NCBI GenBank assembly: GCA_043228905.1
Contig: JBHGNT010000007.1
Span: forward strand, 8,494,001 to 8,558,000
Source: Azolla caroliniana
Lineage: Eukaryota; Polypodiophyta
Direction: 5' to 3'
DNA length: 64,000 nucleotides
In this document: positions 43,016 through 55,600 of the stretch, piece by piece
Layout of the letters: each line of letters opens with the position of its first letter
Position numbering within the stretch: the stretch's first letter is position 1
The notes under the pieces: generated by a model
Told to the model about the DNA's origin: nothing
What the model saw: only the letters and a program-made list of their open reading frames with translations
Databases searched by the model: none
Made by a program: the position numbers and the translations under genes

Positions 43016-43320
43016 AATTCTTGGAGTACTGTGTTTCCATACATCCAAAGAGTTGAAGGGTTACATGTGATTGCTTCAAAAGATTTGCGTCACAATTTTG
43101 ATTGTTTATATTTCTTGGTGTGAAACCAATATTTAAGTAGTACTATTTATTTTCCCTAAACATTTAAACTATGAATTCTTCTAAAGGATGAATGTGAATT
43201 CTTCTAAATATTTGTGTCACTATTGTCATTTGTTATATTTCTTGTTGTGAAAACAATATTGGAGTAGTACAATTTAATTTCCCTTAATTTTATAAGTAGT
43301 TTCAATTTACGTTTTATCAA

Positions 43321-43402
43321 GTCACGTTGGCCGAGTGGTTAATGGTTGTGCCTACTAAGTACATAACGTCTCCTCCTGAGAGTTCGAATCTCATAGCTGA
43401 GA
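43321..43402 (+). pseudogene. tRNA-Ser-like relic, ACT anticodon
   Basis: Loop CTACTAA gives ACT, still a serine anticodon. Acceptor 3' strand AGCTGAG does not pair. An inverted 5' half lies at 63071-63115. Confidence 0.6.
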
Positions 43403-43598
43403 ACTTATTGCAAGATGGTGTATTCATACATCCAAAGAATTGAAGGGTTACATATGATTTCATAGATTTTGTGTCACTATTATCATTGGTTATATTTGTT
43501 GGTGTGAAAAACTATCGTCGTAGTACTATTTAATTTAGCTAAACATTTATATTTGTTGGTGTGAAAACAATATCATAATAGTATTAAAAATTTAATTT

Positions 43599-43666
43599 GT
43601 GGTTATGGCGTGTGCCTGCTAAGTACCTGGTTTGTCACTGCGAGAGTTCGAATCTCTAAGGTGACG
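43599..43666 (+). pseudogene. tRNA-Ser relic lacking the 5' end
   Basis: Begins in the D-loop (GTGGTTATGGCG), keeps GCT anticodon and 3' acceptor. Confidence 0.65.
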
Positions 43667-44069
43667 ACTGCATGGGAGATAAAGTTTCCATACATGCAAA
43701 AAATTGAAATGACACACGTAATCGCTGAGAATGATTTGTATCAATATTGTCAATGGTTGTATTTCTTGGTGTGAATATTTTCCTAAACAGTTAAACTTTG
43801 TTGCGAGTACACTGTGTTTCCATTCATCCAAAGAAATAAAGGAATACATGTAATTGTTTCGGAAGCTTTTTTGTCACTATTGTTATTGGTTTGATTTCTT
43901 GGTGTGAAAACAATATCAACGTCGTATTATTTAATTTCCTTGAACATTTAAAGTTTCTATTTTCTTTTTATAAGTATTACCATTGGTTATATTTCTTGAA
44001 CATTTAAAGATTTTGTGTCACTATTATCATTGGTTATATTTCTTGGTCTAAAAACAGTATCGGAGTGCT

Positions 44070-46352
44070 AGGTCCGCTAGCGTGCAATAGTCCTCGCATA
44101 CTGCCGCAATGCTTTCCTCATTGAGTTTGTAGAACCCTCGGCCATCTTTCCTTCGGTTCTCCCAGTCCGCCTGGTACGTATGCAATTCCGTCGCTTCTGT
44201 AGCCCACGCCATCCATCCTTTGTCTAGCGCCAATTTTAATTGCGTCGTAAACCTCTCCCGATTCGTTTGCAGAAGGATGCGCACGTTGTTTGTTATGGCT
44301 TGGCAACGGTTGTGTGCTTCTTCTACAAATTTCTTGACGTTTGCAATTTCTTGTTTACTAACCACCGCCGCTTCCTCATAAGTGCTCCTCATTCCTGCCT
44401 AGAGCTGAGATTCCTTCGAATGTAGTTCTTCTAGTTTTCCCATTTCATTGTTTAGGCAGATTTCTAGTTGATGTCTCCTCTCCTATTCTCCAACAAGCTG
44501 CTTTCTTCTTCTCCAATAAGGCCCGGAGTCCCGCGATTGCCGCTTCCGATTTTTTCTCTTCCTCTCGTAATTGGGCATTTTCTTTTTTCGTCTGGGCGTG
44601 TTGTCCTGTCTCCGCTGCGAGTTTCTCTTCGAGGGTTTTCACTGCCTTTCGGCCGTTGGCCCGGATGTCCTTTTCTCTGTCCGAGGGCTGGCGAAGTTCG
44701 GCACAGAGACGGTCAATCTCTAATTCCGCTAGTTGCACGACCCGTTTCGCTTTTGAGGCAATGGCGGTCTGAGCTTCAATTTCTTCCCTCAGGGCTTCGT
44801 CGTCGTTGGTTGTTGGTGGAGCTACCTATTGCACCATAGTCGCGTTATTTTCCAACTCTGTGATGCGTTCATTGGCCTTTTGTAGCTCGACTTGGGTTAG
44901 TTAAATCTTTTTCTAGACATTTTGATTTTTAATCGCCATATTCTTGGCGCCCATACTGACCTTTGCCAGTTCCCTATGAACTTTGACAAGGACCGTGTTT
45001 AATGGGGGTAGTTCCATCCCCATTCAGGGTATACCAGCGTTCCTTTGCCTGCCGACTCTAGCTAACTGATCCTCATTGTCGCTTTCTGCCATTTGTGTTA
45101 ACGTGCGCTCGATCATTTGGCACTCCGCATGCTCCTCGACCATTCGTTGTGAGACTTTTATCTGTTGCATTTGCAAGAATTCCATGAGTTCAAAAGTGGT
45201 TCCAAATTGTAATAGTGCGCCGAACTCATGAGCCGTCTCCGGAATGTCCGGACATGCCAGGACCTCACTTTCCGCCGTCAATACGGTTTTCCCCCGCTGT
45301 GACTGGGCCGTAATGATCGCCCACGGTCGTCGTCTCTGTGGCCGCGAGTGTGTCTTTAACTAACTTGTGCCTACCTTTCCTTTCCAGTCTCCGCCGTTTC
45401 GGCCTTGGGCTTTCCTGTCGTGGTTCGGCTTCCGGCTCTGGTGCTGCTTCCTCGGTTCGCTTAGTCTACTCTTCCTGTGTGGTTCGTGTGTTCGGCTGGG
45501 CGGGTTGGGGTTCATCCTCCCACTCTGTGGTGGCTAACTCCGCTAACCTTTGCTTTGCGAATCGAGGCGACAATGTGGGTTTGTTGGGTTGCAGTGCCTG
45601 TAGACCTCGAGGTGGGAATAGTATCGTCAGATACTGTTGTATGATAGGCCTGAGCTGTTTGCCTCCTTGATACGTGTGCAGGCCTTCCCATAACGTTGGC
45701 CCCGCAATGACCCCCCAATCGACCATACGCCCTTCAAAGGTATCAATGATGATACCTGCGTTCTGCTTGGGCATCCCATATGTGTTTACATGTACGCATC
45801 CGACCTCCAACAGGAACATGGTGATTTCGCGGAAAAAGGGATCGGGGATCTCCTTCGTTCTATATGCCTTGGCAGATGACGAATATGGACCGAAATATCT
45901 CTACAGGGATTCCATAGGAGGGATTTCGAAATGCCTTTCACCCAGTGATGACAGGTCTAGCTTTTGTGGATGGATGATTTGGTGACCGTGTCGATGTTGA
46001 ACTTCCTAACGATGTCCAGTGCGTCTCGGTGTGGAGGTGCCTCAGCGACTCTGATGTACCCATCCAAGCGTTTCTCCACGAGCCATCGACGCAAGGCGGT
46101 AGAGATGGGTATCGGCATAGTCGGAATAAGCTTGTGGCTAATGGGGTGAAGACTGGTGGTTGTGGCAAGCATGAGCTCTGTGATAGGATGGAGAAGAGGG
46201 TGAGGAAGAGGAACGATGAGAGTGATGACAGTTAGACGGTTGATTTCTGTATTGTGTAGAAAACCTTCTATTTCCTTCTTCTTGTGGCCTAAGGTTCATT
46301 GGTCAGTGAGCCATCGTGGTGCCGCGTGTTCTTGGCCTAGAAGTCTGTGCAT
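44070..46352 (-). pseudogene. Accessory 3' ORF of element C
   Basis: It starts at the ATG at 46352, about 100 bp after the integrase stop, and is cut at 44070; with the B copy the full ORF would be roughly 900 codons. The N-terminal region (46172-45466) has RRWLVEKRLDGYIRV, MFLLEVGCVHVNTYG, DTFEGRMVDWGVIAGPTLWE and looks globular. An acidic Pro-rich part with a basic PKRRRLERK-type stretch follows, then a Glu/Lys/Ala-rich coiled coil (about 44900-44450). Stops and frameshifts break it. I do not recognise a family; position alone is like env-like or extra ORFs of other plant gypsy lineages. Confidence 0.65.
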
Positions 46353-46456
46353 GCCTTAAGTCCTCTTAATATCGTCGTTATCTTCTCTCTCTTTTTTTTT
46401 CGTAACGGTTACATACACTACTATTTTTACACTACAATACAAGCGGGGCAGTCTAC

Positions 46457-47726
46457 TTACTCCACGGATTCTCCGGCTTTGTCTTGTCCGGCAGGGAACA
46501 AGTTAGGTGGCGTAGGTCCCAGATAAGGTTTAAACCGAAACCCATTCACTTTTTGTCGTAACACTTCCCCGGCCAACGTGCCCTGTTCTGCTCCTACTAT
46601 CCAGTACGGGCCTGTCCAGTGGAATCTTAATTTTCCTGCCATATGCCCCATGCGTGTTTGGAAAACTAATACCACTTTTCCAACCGTTAAATCTTTTTCA
46701 CGCGCATGCCGGTGTCAGTCCACGAATGCTTTGTGCCGCCGATGTTCTTGCTCTAATATGGCCATATTGCGTAACCTTGTTTCTCCTAGCTCTAGTAGTT
46801 GTTGTAGATGTAGTTGTTCGGATTTTCCCTCTGGTAGCCGGGCTCATACCTGGAATTCGACTGGCATCACGGCGTCCAGACAAAATGCTAGCCTGAACGG
46901 TGTTGATTGTATGCTGGTCTTATAGCTGGTACGGTATGCCCATAACGCGCTATGCAACTTGGTGTCCCAATCCGTCCTGTTCTCATTGACTATCTTTTTG
47001 AGGATAGTTTGGAGGGTTTTGTTCGTGGATTCCGCCAAGCCATTCGCCTGCAGGTAATACGACGCACTTTTTTTTGAGCACCACAGCATAATGTTGGGTC
47101 AGTTCGCTGATGACTGTATTCAGAAAGTGACTCCCTTGGTCACTAATGAGCTCGATAGGGTAGTCGAAACGACACCAAATGTGTTAGTAAAAGAATTTCG
47201 CGGTGACTGCCGCGGTATTCTCGCGCACTGGGTTCGCTTCTACCCACTTGGTATAGTCATCCGTGGCCACCAGGATATACTTATTGCCTGTTCGAGCGAC
47301 CGCTAGGGTAAAGGGTCCCACAAAATCTAGCCCCCACTTTTCGAAAGGATCCAATGGTAACATTGGTTGGTGTGGCATTCTCGCGACTTCCGTGGGATGG
47401 CCCAGTCGTTGACATAAATCGCACTGTTTGCAATATTCATACGCGTCCTTTTGCGTCGTCGGCCACCAAAGTCCTGCTTGCCAAATTTTCTAGGCCGTAA
47501 CATCACCCGCATCATGTCCTCCCGCCGTACCACAATGGGCTTCACGTAGAACCTCGGCCTTCTCGTCCTGCCGTATTCTGCGCTTCCAGATGTCGTCACT
47601 GCCCTTGTGGTATAGTATGTCTGCAACTAAACAGAAATTTCGACTTCGTACGACCAACCGTTTTTTCTTGTCCATCCGTAATTGAGGTGGCGGTAACCGC
47701 ATGGTCAGGAAGTAGTTCATTTCCAT
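46457..47726 (-). pseudogene. pol: Element C integrase
   Basis: Zinc finger region around 47560-47410, core with D in VATDDYTKWVEA (about 47265), the next Asp around 47150, and E in NGLAESTNKTL (about 47050). The C-terminus ends with GKLRFHWTGPYWIVG and LGPTPPNLFPAGQDK at 46457. Frameshifts separate the blocks. An insertion enzyme in life, now broken. Confidence 0.78.
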
Positions 47727-47773
47727 GAGACACCGAACTGGGAAAGTCTTTTCCGTTCGTTCTGCAAGCGTTG

Positions 47774-49548
47774 CTACCCGCAGAATGTCCGCATCCGGAA
47801 AGTCGTCGTCATCGTTCTGTGCCGTCTGCTCAAAAAATATGCCATTACGTGTTCTGTACCTGGGCGGTGCTGAATTACAAAGTCAAATTCTTGAAGCAAC
47901 AACATCCATCTCGCTAATTTCCCCGTCAGCGCTTGTTTCCCTACCAAATATAGTAGTGCTAAATGATCCATGTGAAACGTGAATTTCCGCCCTAGCAGAT
48001 AATGCAGGAACTTATTGATGTTGTAGATCATACCCAATGCCGCACGTTCCGTTGTGGAATAGTTACGCTCAGCCGTTGATAATTTCCGACTAGCGTAGTA
48101 CACTGGCCGGTACCAATTCGGCTTCGTGAGCTACATGAGCGCACTACCTATTGCTATGTCCGAGGCATCTACGAACACGTGCAATGGCTTCGCCCAAACT
48201 GGTGGCTGTACAACAGGTGCCTGCGTTAGCATTACCTATAGCGCATCATATGCCTTCTCTTCCGTAGTTGTCCATTGGAAGGGAGTTCGATGAACGACGA
48301 CATGTAACGGAATGGCGAAGTCCGCCAAATAGCGTATCATCCGGTTGTGCCATCGTATTTGCCCTAAAAACCGGATGAGTGATTTCGTATTTGTCGGCGT
48401 TTTCGCGTGAGTAATCGCGGAGATTTTATTCGGATCGACCGCTATCCCTTCCTTGCTAACTATATGGCTGAGGAGATCTCGCTGGTAACGCCTAAGGCAC
48501 ATTTGGTGGGATTCAGGCTTAGACATGCGGTTTGGCAACGCTCCAGGCAAAGCTGCAAATGCGTAAAATGGTCGGTTGTTGTTCCATATACCGCAAAATC
48601 ATCTAAAAAAACTTGCATGAAGGTCGGAATGTATTCTCCAAAAATCTTCGTGATTGTCCATTGAAATGTCGCCGGCGCCGTCTTTAGCCCGAACATCATG
48701 ATGATTGCGACATAGACTCCCCAGTCCGTGACAAACGCCATCTTCTCTTGGTCGTCGGGGTGCATGCGTACTTGGTTGTACCCACTGAAGCCATCTAAAA
48801 AGTTGTACATGTCATGCCCCGTGACGGTGTCCAGTACGCTATCGGTGAACGGTAAAGGGAGTGTGTATGTAATGGTTACGACGTTCAATTTCTGGTAGTC
48901 CACGCATACAGATATTTTGCCATTTTTCTTTGGTACGACTACTATCGGGCTCAACCATGTAGCTTGTTTAACTGATCGTATGAATTTGGCCTTGAGGAGT
49001 TTGTCAATTTCTTCTTTTACGCGAACCGTGTAGTTTGGGTTCATACGGCATCGACGCTGATGGACCGGTTTCGCGTCGGTTGCTAAATTGATCTTATGTT
49101 GATAGAACTTTGGATCTAACCCCTTCATGTCCTCGTGGGCCCACGCGAACACATCTTTATACTTCTTGAGTAGTGCTATCATCGCGTCTCTCTGATCCGG
49201 CAGTAATTCTTTTGCGATGGAGAGGAATCGGGGTTCTGACGCCATACCCACGTTTACTTCTTCTAGGGCTGAGGCGGCGACTCGTCGTGAAATTTCCATT
49301 TCCCTCTCGAACGCTGCCCGTGCTCGGCTTACTTCTAATATTGGCTTCGAGTTTGGTTCGTAAACCTCGTCGTGCAGTGTAGCGGGCGTGGCATATTCCG
49401 TCGCGGTTTCGATGACGTCGATTTCGAACAGTGGAATAATCCGAGGGTGCTTGTCTAGGTATACCTCTAATTCTGTATCATCCACCCCAACCAACATATT
49501 TATATCCTCCATGTACAATGGTCTCATGCCCTTGGGTTGTGCTGCCAT
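47774..49548 (-). pseudogene. pol: Element C reverse transcriptase and RNase H
   Basis: RT is open from 49548 to 48460 (362 codons): an N-terminal linker (residues 1-170), then ATWLSPIVVVPKKNGK, VCVDYQKLN, GYNQVRMHP and catalytic FLDDFAVYG. The frame then shifts; thumb sequence lies near 48550-48236. RNase H (48103-47774) has TTERAALG and HMDHLALLYLV. The uninterrupted sequence at 48362-48374 is the empty site for G3 in element B. Confidence 0.82.
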
Positions 49549-49763
49549 TTACTCTGTTGGTACGCGGACCTTGGGCGTCCACGTCGAAAGTTGATACACT
49601 TGTGTTGCGAGCTCTGCTTGATATTCGCTGAACGAAGCCACGGTCTGCCCATCAGCATAGGATACGCTCCTGGGGCGTGAAGGGCGAGGACTACCGCCGA
49701 GATGTCGAAGCGATGTCCCCCCACGATAATGCCTACCTTGTGTATCAAGCCCAATGGTCGTAC

Positions 49764-50153
49764 TTAGCGGGTATCCGCCATGCGAAGCCAAAACGGGCAA
49801 GCTTCCCATTCTGAAATTCCCAATTGTTCGCATGTCTTTGCGCTAATTACATTAACGCCCGAGCCGCCATCGATTACACATCCTAGGATTTCCTGACCGT
49901 GTAGTATCAACTTAATAGCCGGATCGTGGTCATCGACCACTGATGGTCCGACGCTAATGTAAATTTGCGGCGACGCTTCCCCAGGTCTGCCCGTCATCCG
50001 CTCTTCCACGGCCTGGTGGAATCGTGGGACTAGTTGCAGTAGCTTCTCCATGGTTAACGTTATCTCGCATCTTGTCAGTGCTTGCCATATGGGATCCGGA
50101 GATGGTCCTTGTTCCTCCAATAGTTCCACCATGTTTGCGGACTCCTTCCGCAT
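49764..50153 (-). pseudogene. pol: Element C protease region
   Basis: The 129-codon block has CVIDGGSGVNVISAKT (about 49890-49840), an aspartic protease active site written D-G-G rather than the usual D-T/S-G. Upstream residues form the gag-pol linker. Stops on either side. Confidence 0.65.
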
Positions 50154-50189
50154 GCGTTCCGTATTTGCCGAGTTTGCTAAACCCTAAAC

Positions 50190-51646
50190 CCTTGCCCTTG
50201 CGTACTGGGCATTGTGTAACATAATGTTCGGGTTGTTGACAAACAAAACAATGGATGCTAGACTCACCCTTCTCGGCCCCTGGTGGTATGTGCCGATCCC
50301 CAGGTGTGACTTGCTCCTCCCGGTACTGATTCGTTCGTCAGAGCGTACGCGGTGGTTGTTGTTGGTCCCGACGCGGTTCCTAGTGCAGGTCATCGTCCGA
50401 ACTTTCGTCGTACCGCCGTTGGTCCTGATATTGGCGATGCTTTCCGCGAGGCCCATGGAAGCTACCACGTTTGTTCGTCGGACGGTAATTCTCATAGCGT
50501 CGACCCCCTTTAGTATTTCAGTAGTTGCCACGGTAGTCTTCATCCTCCGGTTAGTCTTCCTCGAAATCGTTGTGATTCTGGCGATTCCGGTAGTGCCGGT
50601 CATCGCGTGGGTTCCGATCCATATACCGTGGTCGTTCTTCTTGCCGCCTTTGTTCATTAGGGCGTGGGGGACGCTGTGTTTCAACGCTGCATATTGTGGG
50701 CGTGTGATCTGTTCAACATATTGTACTCGCACTGCTCAACTATGTGAGCGTTCAAGTGACAGATTGGACAGTGGATTCGCATGTTGCATTCAACTGCGGA
50801 ATACCCCGAATTCAAGCAAATCGTGCACTGGATCGCTTGGTGAAAATGTCCTTCCTCGTCCTCAAGTAACGCTTGTCGTAATGAGGACATGGAAAACCTT
50901 TCCTCTTCTTCGTCTAGCTCGAGTTGTAGCGCTCTTTCTATGACCATATCGGTTGTTTCCCCTTTGACGCTATTTTTGTTGAGCGTTGTCCATATGGGTC
51001 GTCGTAATGCTGCCAGAAATGTCTCCCTATCCTCGTCCTCCGTTGGGCCCCGTTCTAATTTCCGCCGTAGATTTTGGAAGCGTAAACTAAAATCCACTAC
51101 TATCTCGGTCGGCAACTGTTTAATTCTGTAAAACTGCCTGAGGATTTTGCGTTGCAACACCCTCCGATGAAAAAACAACAGAAAGGCTGACTGCAACTAG
51201 TCGAAGGTCGTGATTGATGGCAGATCCATCTGCGAATGCCAAAACGCCGCTCGGCCATCCAAGGTTAATCTGAACTCCGTCATTTTGGACTGGTGCACTA
51301 CTGCTTCGGAAAGGGTCTGCGCCATGTGGTTTGCATTCTAGACATTAAGGAACAATCGGATGTGGGTTACGGCATCGGTTTCGCCGTTGAAACGGGGATA
51401 AGCAAAGGCCATGCTGGATGCTACGGCGGGCAGGTAAGGACCATAGTACTTTTGTAGTGAGCGGGCTTCCTGCGTATCGCCGAGGTATTTAGGGAGCGAG
51501 AAATCGTCTTTGTGGTTCCAAGAGGTATCACTGAGATCACTGAGGCGCGGCTTTTGCCATGCGCGTTGCTCTGCCTAGCGTGTCATGGACCTTGTGATTG
51601 GTCGGTCTTGTCGTGTTAGTTCTGTAAGGCGTTTGCGGCTAAACAT
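50190..51646 (-). pseudogene. gag: Element C gag, three zinc knuckles
   Basis: It starts at an ATG near 51646, about 55 bp after the LTR. The capsid domain has YPRFNGETDAVTHIRLFLN, AAFWHSQM, then RQFYRIKQLP and FSLRFQNLRRKL. Two knuckles are adjacent at about 50830-50730: CTICLNSGYSAVEC (His replaced by Tyr) and CPICHLNAHIVEQC. A third, CFVCQQPEHYVTQC, lies at about 50251-50210 after an Arg-rich linker. Several stops and frameshifts are present. Confidence 0.75.
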
Positions 51647-51700
51647 CCATTTGTCGATGCTCGTCTGTGAGAAGACATAGATCACTAGGCATGCCAAAAG

Positions 51701-51903
51701 TGTTACTGATTAGGAACACGGTCCACGGTCAGTCCTTCAACCTAGACCTCAAACTGACTGTGTTGCAATGAATGGTATCGTCGTAGTGGGATACCTCCCG
51801 TATCCTAGTAGCGTATAAGGGAGACAGCTACAACCAAACTCCTTAGACAGTGGACTAGCAACCACACTGTTCCTCACGCCTACAGTCTTACGACTGCACT
51901 ACG
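51701..51903 (-). repeat. 5' LTR of element C, inner part
   Basis: TGTTACTGATT at 51701 is the LTR edge (AGTAACA on minus), followed inward by CTTTTGGCATGCC, a PBS-like sequence with TGG offset by a few bases. Interrupted at 51904 by the copia element; continues at 57367. Confidence 0.8.
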
Positions 51904-52536
51904 TGTTAGATATAATCAATGATCAGCCCCAAGTTGTATATCTATCCCCATATGTGCTCTTAGAGTGCACATTTTGTGATAGCGCCCCAAATGAGGAGCG
52001 GCTAGTGTGCAACTCGACCATATGGGTCGATAAGGTGTTAATCTAGGAAACCGTAGATGCGTAGGACACAATATATTTAGGAAAGAGAGAAATAGATAAA
52101 AGGATTGGCTAATGAAGTCAGCTAGAATATTTAGTGGGCAAGTTACGATGTACTTAGTCTTGAAGTATGCGTCATTGACTTCAAGATAAGTATTATCTAG
52201 CACTAGCCTGTACCTAGGGAGTTGGGTCATATTAAATGACAAGTCAGTTGACAGAAAAGGAATATCTCCACTACTGTCAACTGACTTGCACATTTATACT
52301 AAGACCAAACATAGATTATAAGTCACTTTTCTCACACAGTGGTGAGATTGATCATTAGTCTCCACTAATTTTGTAGTGAGCCGGTCCATATCCTATCTAA
52401 GCTCTAAGGTGTGAGCGCATGGGAAAACTACCATTTTGAACTACTCTCATATGTAATAGAAATTCTGTTTTCATATATCCATCTCTGCAGTTGTAACTCT
52501 ATATACCTATCTACTCGATTCTCAATATTTCTAATA
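51904..52536 (+). repeat. 5' LTR of copia element
   Basis: 633 bp, starts TGTTAGATAT and ends CTAATA (TA rather than CA at the 3' end). Confidence 0.93.
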
Positions 52537-52548
52537 TGGTATCAGAGC
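52537..52548 (+). promoter_or_regulatory. Copia primer-binding site
   Basis: TGGTATCAGAGC immediately follows the LTR; this is the standard plant copia PBS for initiator tRNA-Met. Confidence 0.9.
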
Positions 52549-52639
52549 GAAGAGGTTGATCTAGATTAGGTATATACGGGTAGTTGCTGTCTAGCAACAG
52601 AGAGAAATAGAGAGAGAGAGAGAGAGAGACAGAGTATCA

Positions 52640-55600
52640 ATGGCCTTGTCCACGAATGTTGCAGCTGCTCCATTGCGCATTCGCCCACCTCCATTGTCTG
52701 ATGGAAAGCTAGATGGAACCAACTACACTCTATGGAAGTTCAAAATGTCTGCCATTTTGGATTCCTACGAGTTGTTGGAAACAATCATGGGACCCACAGG
52801 GGGAGACCCTGAGCCCATGGCAACCTTTGACCCTACACACCCTACCACATCAATTCCTCCAAATGCTGATCTACTTCGAGCCTGGAAGAGAAGGAATGCT
52901 GATGCGCTATGTACCATAGTCACTGGTGTATGTGACTCCGTACTAACACTAGTGCAACATACAACTAGGGCACATGAAGCTTGGAGCATATTGGCCAGCC
53001 AGTATGAGACCAGAAACTATACAAGGATACAAAACCTCGAAAATCAGCTTGCTGCAGAGAAGCTCGCTGATGGAGAGAAAGTAGAATCCTTTGTAAAAAG
53101 GATTAAGGATCTTCAAGATCAGCTGGCGGCTGTTGGAGTAGTCGTCTCTCAAGAGGATATGGCTCGTCGGTGCATTCGAGTACTTCCTTTCAAGTATGAT
53201 GGCATTGTGACAGCATTGAACACTCAGGTTCGACCCACTCCTTTAAAATTTGATGAACTAAGTGCAATGCTGCTTGAAGAGGAGCTTCGGCTGAAGACAA
53301 GAGAAGAAAGGGAAGATTTAGCATTTGTCTCTAGGACTAACGGTGAAGGGGCATCCAATTCAAACAATGCGAATAGGATACCGAAGAAGAAGAAGTTCAA
53401 TGGATCGTGTTTCTACTGTGACAAGAAGGGTCACACAATCAAGGATTGTCGAAAGAAGATGGCGGATGAGAAGAATGGTTCTAATAAGACTTCTTGGAGA
53501 GAGCCCGAGTCCGCTAACAATGTCGTAGATGAACTAGAGTTATGGGTCGCAACTAAAGAAGTGTGTTCTTCAGTTGATACTCAAGTTGTTGATGAGTCTT
53601 GGATTCTCGATAGTGGAGCATCCCGACATATGACCAGTAATCGTGACTGGTACAGTTCTTGGACACCTCTACAAGAGCCCATCAATGTTGTGGTCGGGAA
53701 CAATGCTCGATGTCCGGCCAAAGGAACCGGAACCGTCTCCCTCAAAGCAACGACCGGTGGGACAAAGCATCTCTCTCAAGTGTTGTACGTGCCAGATCTG
53801 AAGAAGAATCTACTGTCCATTTCTGCACTGACTGACAAGGGTCTTGATGTTCGATTCAAGAAGTCGGGTGCAGAAATAACAGATTCTGCTGGCAAGGTTG
53901 TAGGAATAGGGGTGAGGCGCAACAATCTCTATGAGCTGCGCGCGTTTACCATTTCTACTGACCACAGCACAAGTACCAACACAAAGCAATGGCATGAGAG
54001 ATTTGGGCATCTCAACGTTGCTGTGTTGAAGGAGATGAAGAAGTCGAATATGGTAGTTGGGTTGCCAACCCTATCTGACTTAAGTCATGTTTGTGATGCT
54101 TGTATGATGGGCAAGCATCAAAGATCAGCCATTCCAAAAGAGAGTCAAAATCGGGCAAAGACTCCTCTACAGCTAATACACATTGACCTCTCTGGAAAAA
54201 TGGTGACTCCTGCAATGGGTGGATCTCTCTACTAAATGCTAATAGTCGACGACTTCAGCAGAAAGATGTGGGTTTACTTCCTTCGGGAGAAGGCTGAAGC
54301 TTTTAAAATCTTCAAAAGATGGCATAAGTTTGTCGAGCGAGAGTTTGGAAAGTTAGTGAAGGAGCTACGCTCTGATCGAGGTGGAGAATTCTTATCAATA
54401 GAATTCTGTGAGTATTGCAAAGAGCATGGAATTAAGCGCCAACTTACAACTGCCTACACCCCACAACAAAATGGCGTTGTCGAACGTCGAAATCGAACAG
54501 TTGTCGAGATGGCTAGGTGTATGTTGAAGGCACAAGCGCTGCCCGACCCATTCTGGGCTGAAGCAGTGAACACAGCAGTTTACATCCTCAATCAGAGCTA
54601 CACGAAGGCACTTCAAGGGAAAACACCCCAAGAAGCTTATTTAGGCAAGAAACCTTCAGTGCTGCACTTCAGAACCTTTGGGTGTATGTGCTACGCACAT
54701 ATTCCAGATGTGAGCAGAAAGAAGTTGGATGCTAAAAGCAAAAAGTGTATCTTTCTCGGATATAGTGAAGAGTCAAAGGCCTATCGACTCTACGATCCAG
54801 AGGCAAGAAAGATATTGACAAGCCGCGATGTGGTGTTCGATGAGGAACAACCACAGCTAGCTAAGAACAACGATTCTCAAGTTATCTCATCAACTGAAGA
54901 AGTATTTTACCCAATCCTGACCCATTATCCAAAAAAGGAAGCTGAACCATCTGATGGTAACGGTTCACTAGTTCAGCCTATGCCAGTCCCACATGTAAAG
55001 AAAATACCTAAGTGGGCTCAACAACTCTTCAATGATCATACTCCTAAAGTTGAGTTTCCTGAAACTTCAACTGATGGATTACGAAGATCAAGAAGAATAC
55101 AGGAGCAAGGAAGAACCTCTGACCACATTGTCAACATGGCTCTGATGGTGGACATCATAGGCTCAGTGAGTGGGCCGACCTCGGTGGAGGAAGCTATGGC
55201 CGACCCGAAGTGGAAAGAGGCGATGATATCAGAATATGATAGCATCATGAAAAATGACACATGGGAGTTGATAGAGAGGCCAACAAAGAAGAAGGTGATA
55301 GGCACGAAGTGGGTATGGAAAGTAAAGTATAAAGCTGATGGCTCTTTGGAGAAATTCAAGGCCAGGCTAGTAGCGCAAGGATACTCCCAAATTGAAGGGT
55401 TCGATGTACAAGAAACATTTGCCCCGACAGCTCGCATGACAACAATTCGAATGGTCATAGCGTTGGCTGCTTCAAGAGGATGGCCGATTTATCAAATGGA
55501 TGTCAAATCAGCATTTCTGAATGGGCATCTCAAGGAGGAGGTATATGTGACACAACCATCGGGGTTTGAGATACCGAATTCAGAAAACAAAGTTTGCAAG

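Larger units (their letters stand above)
29217..44070 (+). repeat. Central tRNA-Ser(GCU) satellite array
   Basis: This block of about 14.9 kb has two unit types. One is a monomer of about 156 bp (TTTCCATACATCCAAAGAA ... TAGTACTATTTAATTTCCC ... CTCGCGAGTAGACT). The other is a longer version in which TTATAACTAG-type AT-rich sequence and an 82-nt tRNA-Ser gene replace the CTCGCGAGTAGACT segment. It holds about 30 tRNA copies, all on plus. Stretches without tRNA (30054-31645, 41937-42933, 43667-44070) consist of the short monomer, apart from the inserts listed separately. It is flanked by truncated elements B and C. No satellite ORF shows coding character. Confidence 0.9.

Noticed and set aside
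29217-44070. Regularly spaced repeats resembling a CRISPR array
   Set aside because: The spacers are themselves repeats, the units are tRNA genes, and the context is eukaryotic.
50212-50943. 243-codon plus-strand ORF
   Set aside because: A shadow of the gag zinc-knuckle and Arg-rich region on minus.
51916-52293. 125-codon antisense ORF in both copia LTRs (also 56741-57118)
   Set aside because: It is present only because the LTRs are near identical. It has no recognisable domain and lies antisense to the LTR promoter.
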